NCBI GenBank assembly: GCA_031398745.1
Contig: JANNNX010000008.1
Location: forward strand, 1 to 64,000
DNA from: JANNNX01 sp031398745
GTDB lineage: Bacteria; Actinomycetota; Acidimicrobiia; Acidimicrobiales; CADCSY01
Direction of reading: 5' to 3'
Length of the DNA stretch: 64,000 nucleotides
In this document: positions 1 to 6,387 of the stretch, one piece after another
Layout of the letters: the number at the start of each line of letters is the position of its first letter
Numbering within the stretch: the stretch's first letter is position 1
The notes under the pieces: generated by a model
Seen by the model: the letters and a program-made list of their open reading frames with translations, nothing else
Databases searched by the model: none
What the model was told of the DNA's origin: nothing
Made by a program: the position numbers and the translations under genes

Positions 1-40
1 GGGGGGGGGGGGGGGGGGGCCCCCCCCCCCCCCCCCCCCC
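1..40. other. G19/C21 homopolymer block at contig edge
   Basis: The window opens with 19 G followed directly by 21 C, then switches abruptly to normal complex sequence. The two runs are fully self-complementary. No gene or known signal has this form, and its position at the exact edge suggests a sequencing or assembly artefact, such as a foldback end or scaffold join. Confidence 0.7.
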
Positions 41-54
41 ACGACCGGAGCAGA

Positions 55-98
55 CGGGAGCGCCGCCGACGGGTGGGGCAAGAGCGGCGGCGCTCCCG
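55..98. terminator. strong GC hairpin, possible terminator
   Basis: Bases 55-67 and 86-98 form a perfect 13-bp stem (CGGGAGCGCCGCC and its complement) with an 18-nt loop. There is no T run on either side. The arm sequence CGGGAGCGCC recurs at 171-180, just before the ATG at 181. It could end transcription of a gene lying left of the window or be a structured leader for the small gene at 181. Confidence 0.4.
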
Positions 99-180
99 CC
101 ATCAACCCCACTCGTACCCAGAGGTACTCGATCGTAAGCGCGGCTGTCTGTGCATCCCGCCGGCCGGGTACGGGAGCGCC

Positions 181-432
181 ATGACCGACGCCGACGACCC
201 AGACCGATACCCCGACGAAACGACTGGGGCCAGCCCCGAGGGTGACGACACGCTGGCCGTCGACCAGCCCCCTCACCGACCGCCGCTCCCCGAGGAAGGA
301 TCGTCCGATGGCGGCCTAGGAGACGGTGAGCCGGCCCGAGCCATCCTCGAGGAGTCCGAGGAGAGGATGGCGGCCGGCCACGACGGCGCCGTCGAGCGTC
401 GACGCTCCGAAGAGACCGTCGACGAGACCTAG
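181..432 (+). CDS. small acidic hypothetical protein
   Basis: An 83-residue, very acidic and hydrophilic protein with no membrane segment. An upstream in-frame ATG at 73 would add 36 basic, unlike residues, so the ATG at 181 is preferred. The C-terminal half carries the stretch ARAILEESEERMAAG, similar to short actinobacterial proteins of unknown function found near stress genes. It is convergent with the hemerythrin-like gene, and the two stop codons share the tetranucleotide CTAG at 429-432. I cannot assign a function. Confidence 0.5.
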   Translation: MTDADDPDRYPDETTGASPEGDDTLAVDQPPHRPPLPEEGSSDGGLGDGEPARAILEESEERMAAGHDGAVERRRSEETVDET

Positions 433-869
433 GCGGCGGCGGCCCGAGCGGCCTCCATGCGCTCGCCGATCTCCCCCAGCGCCTTTCGGCCGAGCGCCGT
501 GCGCACGGCCGGGAACATCTCCTGTTCCTCTTCCTCCACGTGGTGCCGGACGAGCTCGGTGAGGACGGTCACCTTGGCGTCGAAGTGCTCGTCGGTGGCT
601 TCCAGGGTCGCCAGCTCGGCGAGGAGGATCTTCACCAGGTGGTGCTCCTCCAGGCTCTCGAGGACGATGTCGTCGGTGTCCTCGACCCGAGCGCGGACCT
701 CGGGGTAGAAGATCTGCTCCTCCACCGACGCGTGGGTGGAGAGGCCCTCGATGATCTGATCGACGATCGTGCGCTTGGTGGCGACGGCCGCGTCGCCCGC
801 CTTCTCGTACGACTTGAACAGGCGCTCGATCGACTTGTGGTCTGCCTTCAGCAAGGTGATGCCGTCCAC
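429..869 (-). CDS. hemerythrin (HHE) domain protein
   Basis: A 146-residue, almost all-helical protein with the spacing of metal ligands seen in HHE cation-binding proteins. Visible residues are H11 in ADHKS, H46 and E50 in STHASVEEQIFYP, the H76-H77 pair in EEHHLVK, and H109-H110 plus acidic residues in VRHHVEEEEQEMFP. Family members bind a di-iron centre and sense or bind O2 or NO in the cytoplasm. It lies beside csbD and the SigF-type sigma gene, and a SigF-like promoter precedes it at 906-933, so it is probably a general-stress protein. Confidence 0.88.
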   Translation of the reverse strand: MDGITLLKADHKSIERLFKSYEKAGDAAVATKRTIVDQIIEGLSTHASVEEQIFYPEVRARVEDTDDIVLESLEEHHLVKILLAELATLEATDEHFDAKVTVLTELVRHHVEEEEQEMFPAVRTALGRKALGEIGERMEAARAAAA

Positions 870-905
870 GTTCGTCCTCTCTCTCGGTCCAGCGGTGGCG
901 GACCG

Positions 906-933
906 TTACCCGGGTGACGACCCGCCCGAAACG
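906..933 (-). promoter_or_regulatory. SigF-like promoter for the hemerythrin-like gene
   Basis: On the minus strand CGTTT (929-933) is followed by 17 nt and GGGTAA (906-911). This resembles the GGTTT-N15-17-GGGTA consensus of SigF/SigB-type sigma factors. It lies 37 bases upstream of the start codon at 869. The match is slightly weaker than at the neighbouring csbD, DUF3040 and sigma genes because the -35 begins with C. Confidence 0.5.
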
Positions 934-943
934 CGGCACAGCC

Positions 944-968
944 GGCTGGCGGGGTGCACCCGCCAGCC
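944..968 (-). terminator. hairpin downstream of csbD
   Basis: GGCTGGCGGG at 944-953 pairs perfectly with 959-968, leaving a 5-nt loop. The hairpin begins 16 bases past the csbD stop codon on the minus strand and lies upstream of the hemerythrin-gene promoter. It therefore sits where a terminator is expected. There is no T tract, as is usual in high-GC actinobacteria. Confidence 0.5.
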
Positions 969-984
969 AGCTGCGTGTCGGACT

Positions 985-1182
985 TCAGGGCCGATCGTTG
1001 TCCAGGCGATCGCGACCCCGATCGATGAGACCCTCGACCTTCTCCTTCACGTCGTCGACGACCTCCTTGACCTTGCCCTCGGCCTGATCGGCCTTGCCCT
1101 GGCGTTGGAGCTCGTCGTCGTCGGTCAGGTCGCCGACCGCCTCCTTGACCCGGCCCTTCGCCTTGTCCACTGCGTCGCCCAT
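985..1182 (-). CDS. CsbD family general stress protein
   Basis: A 65-residue, highly charged helical protein starting MGDAVDKAKGRVKEAVGDL, the hallmark of the CsbD family. The repeated KAKGRVKEAVGDLT and KADQAEGKVKEVVDDV segments are typical. CsbD proteins are induced by SigB-type sigma factors in Bacillus; their biochemical role is unknown. The ATG at 1182 is chosen because AAGGAG lies 6 nt upstream. A GTG at 1200 would add six residues that include that ribosome-binding site. A SigF-like promoter is present at 1234-1260. Confidence 0.88.
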   Translation of the reverse strand: MGDAVDKAKGRVKEAVGDLTDDDELQRQGKADQAEGKVKEVVDDVKEKVEGLIDRGRDRLDNDRP

Positions 1183-1233
1183 GGTCGTCTCCTTGGTCAC
1201 GCTCCGGGCGCCGCCGGAGCTGGGGCCCGGTGA

Positions 1234-1260
1234 TTACCCACCCACCCCGACGGCCAGACC
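1234..1260 (-). promoter_or_regulatory. SigF-like promoter for csbD
   Basis: Minus-strand GGTCT (1256-1260), 16-nt spacer, GGGTAA (1234-1239). It lies about 50 bases upstream of the csbD ATG and back-to-back with the plus-strand SigF-like promoter at 1261-1287, so the two form a compact divergent pair. Confidence 0.55.
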
Positions 1261-1287
1261 GGTTTCGGCCGATCCCCGGCCGGGTAC
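1261..1287 (+). promoter_or_regulatory. SigF-like promoter for the DUF3040 gene
   Basis: GGTTT (1261-1265), 16-nt spacer, GGGTAC (1282-1287). This is an almost exact match to the SigF consensus of actinobacteria (GGTTT-N15-17-GGGTA). It is 37 bases upstream of the ATG at 1325. Confidence 0.65.
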
Positions 1288-1324
1288 ACGGAGGGCACGC
1301 GGACACCACCGGCAGGAGCAAGCG

Positions 1325-1720
1325 ATGGGTGACTTCACGCCAACGAGCCTGAACGACCACGAGCGACGGCAGCTCGACGCCATCGAGACCATGTTGCGGA
1401 CGGACCCGCGCCTGGTCGCAGCAATGGACCCGCGAGGTGCCGGGTCCGCCATCGGACCGCTCGCCTGGAGGCCCACGCAGCTGGGGACGAGAAGTCGCCT
1501 CGCCCTGGGGTCGGCCTTGGTGCTGGTCGGTGCGGCTGCGGCCCCGCTCACCGTGGCCCGCTCGGTGCTGGTGTCGTTCGCCGCCTCCCTGCTCGTCGCC
1601 GGCGGCACCGCCCTCGTCGTACGGGCCGACCCTGGCGTCGCCCGGTCCGTGAGGCGTCGGCTCGGCGCCGGTCGCCCACGCCGCCAGGAGGCAGACCTCG
1701 ACCTGCGCCACCAGGGCTGA
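1325..1720 (+). CDS. DUF3040-like membrane protein
   Basis: A 131-residue protein. It opens with a cytoplasmic stretch containing NDHERRQLDAIETML, the signature of DUF3040 proteins, which usually start S-x-x-E-R-R-x-L-x-x-I-E. Two closely spaced hydrophobic segments follow around residues 60-78 and 80-98, then a basic tail. DUF3040 proteins are small actinobacterial membrane proteins of unknown role. The ATG at 1325 follows CAGGAG. A SigF-like promoter upstream and the sigma gene downstream suggest a general-stress role. Confidence 0.75.
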   Translation: MGDFTPTSLNDHERRQLDAIETMLRTDPRLVAAMDPRGAGSAIGPLAWRPTQLGTRSRLALGSALVLVGAAAAPLTVARSVLVSFAASLLVAGGTALVVRADPGVARSVRRRLGAGRPRRQEADLDLRHQG

Positions 1721-1732
1721 CGGCGGCCCGGA

Positions 1733-1759
1733 GGTTTCACGGCGCCCGCAGGTGGCTAT
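1733..1759 (+). promoter_or_regulatory. SigF-like promoter of the sigma factor gene
   Basis: GGTTT (1733-1737), 16-nt spacer, GGCTAT (1754-1759), 36 bases before the GTG start of the SigF-type gene. This suggests positive autoregulation, as known for sigB/sigF operons. Confidence 0.6.
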
Positions 1760-1795
1760 CGCTCCCGGACACCGCCCCGCCAGGAGGATCCGCCC

Positions 1796-2629
1796 GTGGA
1801 ACCCCGCAGCCGTACCCAGAATGACGATGGCGCCCGTCGATCCAACGACGCGACGATCGACGCCCTGTTCCGCCAGTACCGCGACACCGGTGATCGACGG
1901 CTGCGCAATCGGCTCGTCGAGGAACACCGATGGGTGGCGACCACCGCCGCCCGGCGGTTCGCCAACCGAGGCGAGCCGTTCGACGACCTCTTCCAGGTCG
2001 CCCAGCTGGGCGTGCTGAAGGCGGTGGAGCGGTTCGACCCCGACTACGGCTCGGCGTTTGCCACCTTCGCCATCCCCACCGTGGTCGGCGAGCTCCGGCG
2101 GCACTTCCGCGACGCCACCTGGGCCATGCGGGTGAGCCGGCGGACCAAGGAACTCCACCAATCCCTGGCCGCGACCACCGAGGCGCTCTCCCACGAACTG
2201 GGACGATCGCCTCGGCCCGACGAGATCGCCCGCCGGCTCGACGTCCAGGTGGACGACGTGCTCGAGGCCATGTCGGCCGGGGCCGCCTACCGCCCGGCGA
2301 GCCTCGTGGCCCGGGACGGCACCGAGGAGCCCGACAGTTGGGCGTTGGCCGAGATTCCCATCGGCGACGAGCTCGACACCCGACTGGCCATCCGCCAGCA
2401 CCTCGTGGCGCTACCGCCACGGGAGCGGCGCATCGTCTACCTGCGCTTCTTCGAGGACCTGACCCAGGGCGAGATCGCCGAGTTGGTGGGCGTGAGCCAG
2501 GTCCACGTGTCCCGTTTGCTCCGCGCCACCATGGACCAGCTGCGCGCCGAACTGGCCCCCCTCCACGACGGCAGCCGGGCCGAGGTGACCGTCGGATCGT
2601 CTCCCCAGTTCGCCGCGGCCGTCGCCTGA
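1796..2629 (+). CDS. sigF: SigB/SigF/SigG-family RNA polymerase sigma factor
   Basis: A 277-residue sigma-70 group 3 protein. Region 2 (about residues 20-110) contains EPFDDLFQVAQLGVLKAVERF and FATFAIPTVVGELRRHFRD, diagnostic of the SigB/F/G family. A region 3 helix bundle follows. Region 4 (about 205-255) has LPPRERRIVYLRFFEDLTQ and the helix-turn-helix GEIAELVGVSQVHVSRLL. These factors direct general-stress or stationary-phase transcription. The GTG at 1796 is preceded by CAGGAGGA. No anti-sigma or anti-anti-sigma gene is in the window. Only a decayed PP2C-like remnant lies downstream, so control partners must be elsewhere. Confidence 0.9.
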   Translation: MEPRSRTQNDDGARRSNDATIDALFRQYRDTGDRRLRNRLVEEHRWVATTAARRFANRGEPFDDLFQVAQLGVLKAVERFDPDYGSAFATFAIPTVVGELRRHFRDATWAMRVSRRTKELHQSLAATTEALSHELGRSPRPDEIARRLDVQVDDVLEAMSAGAAYRPASLVARDGTEEPDSWALAEIPIGDELDTRLAIRQHLVALPPRERRIVYLRFFEDLTQGEIAELVGVSQVHVSRLLRATMDQLRAELAPLHDGSRAEVTVGSSPQFAAAVA

Positions 2630-2736
2630 CCGTCGGACCGGGCCGCCGCGGCGGTCGTCCGGAACGCCCGGTACGGTCCCAGGGGTGGGCCGAACTCGAC
2701 GCACTCGACGCACAGGCGGAGTAGCCCTGTGCGGAC

Positions 2737-2903
2737 GTGTCCTTCGAGGATGAAGCGATCACCTTCGGCCCGGGGGACGTGGCGATGCCGAGCACATCGC
2801 CGAACGCCTGGAACGCTCGCTCAACGAGCACCACGCCGACGTCGCCCACCGCGACGACACCGCGCTCATCGTGCTGCGCTGCACCCCCTGGGTCGACGCG
2901 TAG
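2737..2903 (+). pseudogene. remnant of a SpoIIE/RsbU-type PP2C phosphatase
   Basis: Two pieces in different frames look like the end of a PP2C (SpoIIE/RsbU) domain. From 2737 one frame reads SFEDEAITFGPGD, like the strand before the usual L-Y-T-D-G motif. From about 2784 another frame reads AEHIAERLERSLNEHH followed by RDDTALIVLRC and stops at 2901-2903. The canonical YTDG segment between them is missing, consistent with a deletion and frameshift. It lies just after the SigF-type gene, where partner-switching phosphatases are common. The reading is based on motif resemblance only. Confidence 0.4.
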
Positions 2904-2922
2904 GCGTCGTGGAGGTCCGGCG

Positions 2923-3645
2923 TCAGGTCCGCTCGTCGAGCTCGGCCGCCCCGAAGGGTCCGTCGATACCGGGAGGCCGAGCGTCGCCGGTGTCGAGGTC
3001 GATGTCGACCTCGACACGGGTCAGTGGCCCGGCCCCCTCCTCCGGGACCGACCACGGCGGGGGGCTGGGCGCAGCCGAGCGGACCCCGCGGCCGACGTCG
3101 GTCAGCGTGGCCAGGTGGCCGCCCAGGTAGGCACCGCCGGTCGCCGCCGCCCCACCGGCCAGGGCCCAGAGCGCTCCTCGGTAGTGCGCCCCGAGGTGAC
3201 GGGCTCGCCACGACCGGGCGAAGAGCACCCAGGCCATGGCGTTGGCCCCGGCATGGACCACGCCGATGCGCTTCGCCCGAGCGTCGGCCTCCCCCCACTC
3301 GGCGACCCCGGTGGCCATGGTCGGGAGGGCCGACACCAGACCGAGGCCCACCAGGCGGGTGGCTGCCTTGCGGCTGGACCGGCCCCCGGCCAGGTCGAGG
3401 ACCAGGGCACTGGTCCAGCACCCGAGAGGGAGGTCGGTGAGTGCAGGGTGCAGCGCATGGCCGAGCCAGCCGCCCCGCAGCGCCTGGTAGGCGGCCCCGC
3501 TACGCCGAAGGCGCTCGACGAGGGGCTCGACCTGGTGGACGATCTGGTCGAGCCGTTCGGACCGGCCGAGCTGCGCAGTCAGCGCGGCCAGCGCGCCGGC
3601 AGGGTTCGAGGTATCGGTGACGGGCTCCGAGGCCTGGTCGCTCAT
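2923..3645 (-). CDS. DUF2231 family membrane protein
   Basis: About 240 residues. After a helical N-terminus, the segment WLGHALHPALTDLPLGCWTSALVLDL starts the DUF2231 domain, a predicted four-helix membrane domain with conserved H and P residues near helix 1. Further hydrophobic segments fall near LVGLGLVSALPTMATG, VHAGANAMAWVLF and ALWALAGGAAATGGAYLGGHL. The start is uncertain: an ATG at 3699 adds 18 residues, but MSDQASEP at 3645 fits better with a possible near-leaderless promoter at 3655-3681. The function of the family is unknown. Confidence 0.8.
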   Translation of the reverse strand: MSDQASEPVTDTSNPAGALAALTAQLGRSERLDQIVHQVEPLVERLRRSGAAYQALRGGWLGHALHPALTDLPLGCWTSALVLDLAGGRSSRKAATRLVGLGLVSALPTMATGVAEWGEADARAKRIGVVHAGANAMAWVLFARSWRARHLGAHYRGALWALAGGAAATGGAYLGGHLATLTDVGRGVRSAAPSPPPWSVPEEGAGPLTRVEVDIDLDTGDARPPGIDGPFGAAELDERT

Positions 3646-3654
3646 GAGCAGCTG

Positions 3655-3681
3655 GTACCCCTCCCCTCGGCCGCTCAACCC
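3655..3681 (-). promoter_or_regulatory. weak SigF-like promoter for the DUF2231 gene
   Basis: Minus-strand GGGTT (3677-3681), 16-nt spacer, GGGTAC (3655-3660), only about 10 bases upstream of the ATG at 3645, implying a leaderless transcript. The -35 deviates from GGTTT. Confidence 0.3.
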
Positions 3682-3702
3682 GGACAGTCGGTCGAGCACC
3701 CC

Positions 3703-5079
3703 TCAGCGCAGCGAGGGTCCGGTGAAGCCGGGAGGGATCGGCATGTCCGGCGGCGGCATCCGGCGCTCGGGGTAGTCGAGGAGCTCGGATTCGAACGCCT
3801 CGTAGGCCGCGATCAGCTCGGCCGCTACCTCCGGCGCCAGCGCCAGCTTGTTGGCGTGCTCCCGGGGGGCGTCGTCTCCGAAGTGGTACAGCCGATCGAC
3901 CGGCGTCTCGGTGTCGCGCCCGAAACGCACCAGCTTCCAGTCGCCCCGGCGCAGGGCCCCCTGGGTGCGAGTCCGCCAAGCCAGGTCGTGAACCGGCGGC
4001 TCGGCTCGGTCGAAGAGCCAGGCGGCCAGGCTGACACCGTCGAGCGGATGATCGGGATCCGGGTCGACCCCGGCGAGGTCGAGGAAGGTGGCGGTCCAAT
4101 CCTGGGTCACCACCGGGAAGCCACTGACCTGACCGGCCTCGATGTGCCCGGGGAACCGGACGATGAGGGGAACCCGTACCCCACCTTCGGTCAGGTCGCC
4201 CTTCTCGCCGACCAAGGGCCACATGTGCGACCAGCGCTCGCCACCGTTGTCCGAGGTGAACACCACCAGCGTGCTGTCGTCATAACCGTTGCGGGACAGC
4301 GCCTCGAGTACCCGGGCCACGCAGGTGTCGAGGTCGGCCACCATCTCCGCGTACTTGGCCACGGTGCCGCCGTCCTGGTGGACGATGGCCGGCGGGAACC
4401 CGCCCCGCACCAGCTCAGCGATGCGATCGGACTCGGCCCGGTCACCCGGGCCCTCCCAGGGCCAATGGGGCGACGTGAAGTTGACGTGCAGCAGGAACGG
4501 GCGCTCGTCGCCGCCTCGACCGTCTAGGAAGCCCTCGACCTTCTCGGTCACCAGGTGGGTGTAGTAGCCGTCGACCTCGACGGGCTCCTCCCCCTCGTAG
4601 GTATCGCGCTGGCCCCGCATCCCGGTGTGGGTGAAGTAGTCCATGCCGCCGTCGTGGTTGCCCCAGAAGACCTCGAATCCGCTCTTGGTCGGACCGAAGT
4701 CGGGGGCGAAGCCGCAATGCCACTTCCCGAACATCGCCGTCTGGTAGCCGGCTTCGGCCAGCCGTGAGGGCATGGTCGGAGTTCCTGGGCCGAGCCCGAT
4801 CTCGGGACCCGGCATGAAGATGGGCTCCTCCAAGCCGCCTCGGAAGCGACCGGGGTAGCGACCGGTGTAGAGCGCGAAGCGGGTCGGCGAGCACACCGCG
4901 GCGGCCGAGTAGCCGTCGGTCAGGCGCAAGCCCTCGGCGGCCAGAGAATCGATGGCCGGCGTGGCGATGTCGGGCGAGCCGTAGCACCCGACGTCGGCCC
5001 ACCCCAGATCGTCAGCCATCACGAACACCAGATTGGGCCTCGACGGTCGCCCGCCGGCCCCCCGCACCGTGTCTGTCAT
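3703..5079 (-). CDS. type I sulfatase (arylsulfatase-like)
   Basis: A 458-residue cytoplasmic-looking sulfatase. The N-terminal metal site reads NLVFVMADDLGWADVG. The formylglycine motif is C63-S-P-T-R, matching C-x-P-S/T-R, which an FGE enzyme would convert to formylglycine. FTSDNGG and GDWKLVRFG are the usual late motifs. The open frame extends to 5418, but the extension is low-complexity and MTDTV at 5079 directly precedes the domain; a GTG at 5091 is an alternative. It removes sulfate from an organic ester, substrate unknown. No FGE gene is nearby. Confidence 0.88.
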   Translation of the reverse strand: MTDTVRGAGGRPSRPNLVFVMADDLGWADVGCYGSPDIATPAIDSLAAEGLRLTDGYSAAAVCSPTRFALYTGRYPGRFRGGLEEPIFMPGPEIGLGPGTPTMPSRLAEAGYQTAMFGKWHCGFAPDFGPTKSGFEVFWGNHDGGMDYFTHTGMRGQRDTYEGEEPVEVDGYYTHLVTEKVEGFLDGRGGDERPFLLHVNFTSPHWPWEGPGDRAESDRIAELVRGGFPPAIVHQDGGTVAKYAEMVADLDTCVARVLEALSRNGYDDSTLVVFTSDNGGERWSHMWPLVGEKGDLTEGGVRVPLIVRFPGHIEAGQVSGFPVVTQDWTATFLDLAGVDPDPDHPLDGVSLAAWLFDRAEPPVHDLAWRTRTQGALRRGDWKLVRFGRDTETPVDRLYHFGDDAPREHANKLALAPEVAAELIAAYEAFESELLDYPERRMPPPDMPIPPGFTGPSLR

Positions 5080-5217
5080 CTCGCTATTCACCCACCGCGT
5101 CCTCGGTCCGTCAACCGCGCGCCGCGCCCCGTGTCTGGCGCCGGCCGCTGTGGGGAACCTTCCCACCGCCACATCGGCGACCGGGCCCTCCCGTCGCCTC
5201 GGACATGGAGGAGAACC

Positions 5218-5439
5218 ATGGGCATCGGAGTGAGCATCTTCCTGATTGCGGTGGGAGCCATCCTGGCCTTCGCCGTCAACACCGCGGTCTCGGGCCTCGA
5301 GCTCGCCACTGTCGGCTGGATCCTGATGGGGGTCGGCGTGCTTGGCCTCCTCTTCACCCTCCTCTTCCTCGACAGCTTCACCGCCCGTCGGACCGGTCGG
5401 GTGGGAACGGTCGTGCACGAAGAGCGCGAGATCCTCTAG
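5218..5439 (+). CDS. DUF6458-like two-helix membrane protein
   Basis: A 73-residue protein starting MGIGVSIFLIAVGAILAFAV. It has two membrane helices (about 4-24 and 33-52) and a basic C-terminal tail. This length and the MGIG start are typical of a small actinobacterial family (DUF6458) of unknown function. GGAGGA precedes the ATG. It begins a run of three tiny membrane-protein genes ending at 5713. Confidence 0.75.
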   Translation: MGIGVSIFLIAVGAILAFAVNTAVSGLELATVGWILMGVGVLGLLFTLLFLDSFTARRTGRVGTVVHEEREIL

Positions 5440-5448
5440 GAGGCGGCC

Positions 5449-5508
5449 ATGTACATCGGGTTGGGGACCCTGCTCGTGATCATCATCCTCGTCCTGCTGT
5501 TGACCTAG
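5449..5508 (+). CDS. 19-residue single-helix membrane peptide
   Basis: An ATG at 5449 preceded by TAGGAGG starts a 19-codon frame that is essentially one hydrophobic helix, MYIGLGTLLVIIILVLLLT. Peptides beginning MYIG with a single helix recur in actinobacterial genomes. It lies 9 bases after the DUF6458-like gene and 13 bases before the next small membrane gene, so it is probably a co-transcribed real microprotein rather than chance. Confidence 0.55.
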   Translation: MYIGLGTLLVIIILVLLLT

Positions 5509-5521
5509 GGAGGGAAGGCCA

Positions 5522-5713
5522 ATGAGCGCAGAAGTCTCGTTCTGGTTCTACGTCGCCGCCGCGGTCTGCTTCGTCTTGGCGGCGTTGGGCGAGGGATGGA
5601 AGTACGGCATGCGCAGCCGGTCGGGGTTGGCTCCCCGGCTGGTACTGCTGCCGCTCGGTCTGTTCCTGTGGTTGTTCCCCCTCCTGTGGACCACCGGGAA
5701 GGCCGCCTACTAG
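5522..5713 (+). CDS. 63-residue membrane protein
   Basis: Two hydrophobic helices, SFWFYVAAAVCFVLAAL and LVLLPLGLFLWLFPLLW, flank a short basic loop (KYGMRSRSGLAPR). A similar layout is seen in conserved actinobacterial proteins of unknown function. GGGAGGGAAGG precedes the ATG. It is the last gene of the three-gene small membrane cluster and is followed by a strong hairpin at 5742-5787. Confidence 0.65.
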   Translation: MSAEVSFWFYVAAAVCFVLAALGEGWKYGMRSRSGLAPRLVLLPLGLFLWLFPLLWTTGKAAY

Positions 5714-5741
5714 CGGCTCCGACGCAGACCACGCAGCCCCG

Positions 5742-5787
5742 CCGGGCGCATCTGACGACCACCGCCACGGTCGTCGGATGCGCCCGG
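5742..5787. terminator. long hairpin, probable bidirectional terminator
   Basis: The arms 5742-5760 (CCGGGCGCATC...GACGACC) and 5769-5787 are complementary over 19 nt with a single T-G wobble and an 8-nt loop. It sits 28 bases after the stop codon at 5713 and before the gene at 5820. No T tract follows. Confidence 0.65.
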
Positions 5788-5819
5788 CTCGGTGTATCTG
5801 GCACTGACAGGATGGCCGG

Positions 5820-6290
5820 ATGCAGGACTGGCGACGCCTCCACGACGAGGCCCCCGACCTTGCCCGGCGGGTCGAAGCCCTCCTCCGATCCACCCCCCAC
5901 CACATCCTCGCCACCGTGCGGGCCGACGGCTCGCCCCGCGTGAGTGGCAGCGAAGTCCAGATCGTCGAGGGTGAGCTGGCCATCGGGATGATGCATGACT
6001 CGCGAAAGGCCCGGGACCTGCGACGAGACGGCCGCTTCGCCTTGCACGCCAACCCCGGCGACGGCTCCATGGAGGGGGGCGACGCCAAGGTGGCCGGCAC
6101 CGCGACCGAGATCGTCGATCCCTCCGAGCTGGCGGCCTACGTCGAGGTGGTACACCCTCCCGAGCCGTTCCACGTCTTCCGGCTGGGGCTCAGCGAAGTG
6201 GTGGTCACCTCGTTGCACCCCGAGGGTGATCGCCTGGTCATCGAGATCTGGCGGCCCGGCGAGGGGGTACGCCAGATCGAGCGGCAGTAG
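5820..6290 (+). CDS. pyridoxamine 5'-phosphate oxidase-like (split-barrel flavin/F420) protein
   Basis: A 156-residue split beta-barrel protein. LLRSTPHHILATVRADGSPRVSGSEV is the typical first strand pair of the PNPOx-like family, followed by SRKARDLRRDGRFALHANP and AKVAGTATEIVDP. Such proteins bind FMN, F420 or heme. The segments do not show which cofactor or substrate is used here. The gene follows a terminator hairpin and has no obvious operon partner. Confidence 0.8.
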   Translation: MQDWRRLHDEAPDLARRVEALLRSTPHHILATVRADGSPRVSGSEVQIVEGELAIGMMHDSRKARDLRRDGRFALHANPGDGSMEGGDAKVAGTATEIVDPSELAAYVEVVHPPEPFHVFRLGLSEVVVTSLHPEGDRLVIEIWRPGEGVRQIERQ

Positions 6291-6387
6291 GCAGCACCCG
6301 ACCCCGCGCCGCCACCGAACGGCTTCAGGTCGTTCCTCTGGGTGCCGAAGATGTAGCAGCCAGGGGAACCCCCCTAGGGGAGGCACC

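Noticed and set aside
848..2401. 517-codon minus-strand frame over csbD, DUF3040 and the sigma gene
   Set aside because: Antisense to well-supported genes and without a recognisable domain.
2737..4527. 596-codon plus-strand frame
   Set aside because: It runs antisense to the DUF2231 and sulfatase genes, has no domain, and shows the Gly/Arg/Pro bias of a shadow frame in GC-rich DNA.
5080..5418. N-terminal extension of the sulfatase frame
   Set aside because: Low-complexity, charged sequence overlapping the divergent small membrane gene; the sulfatase domain starts properly at 5079.
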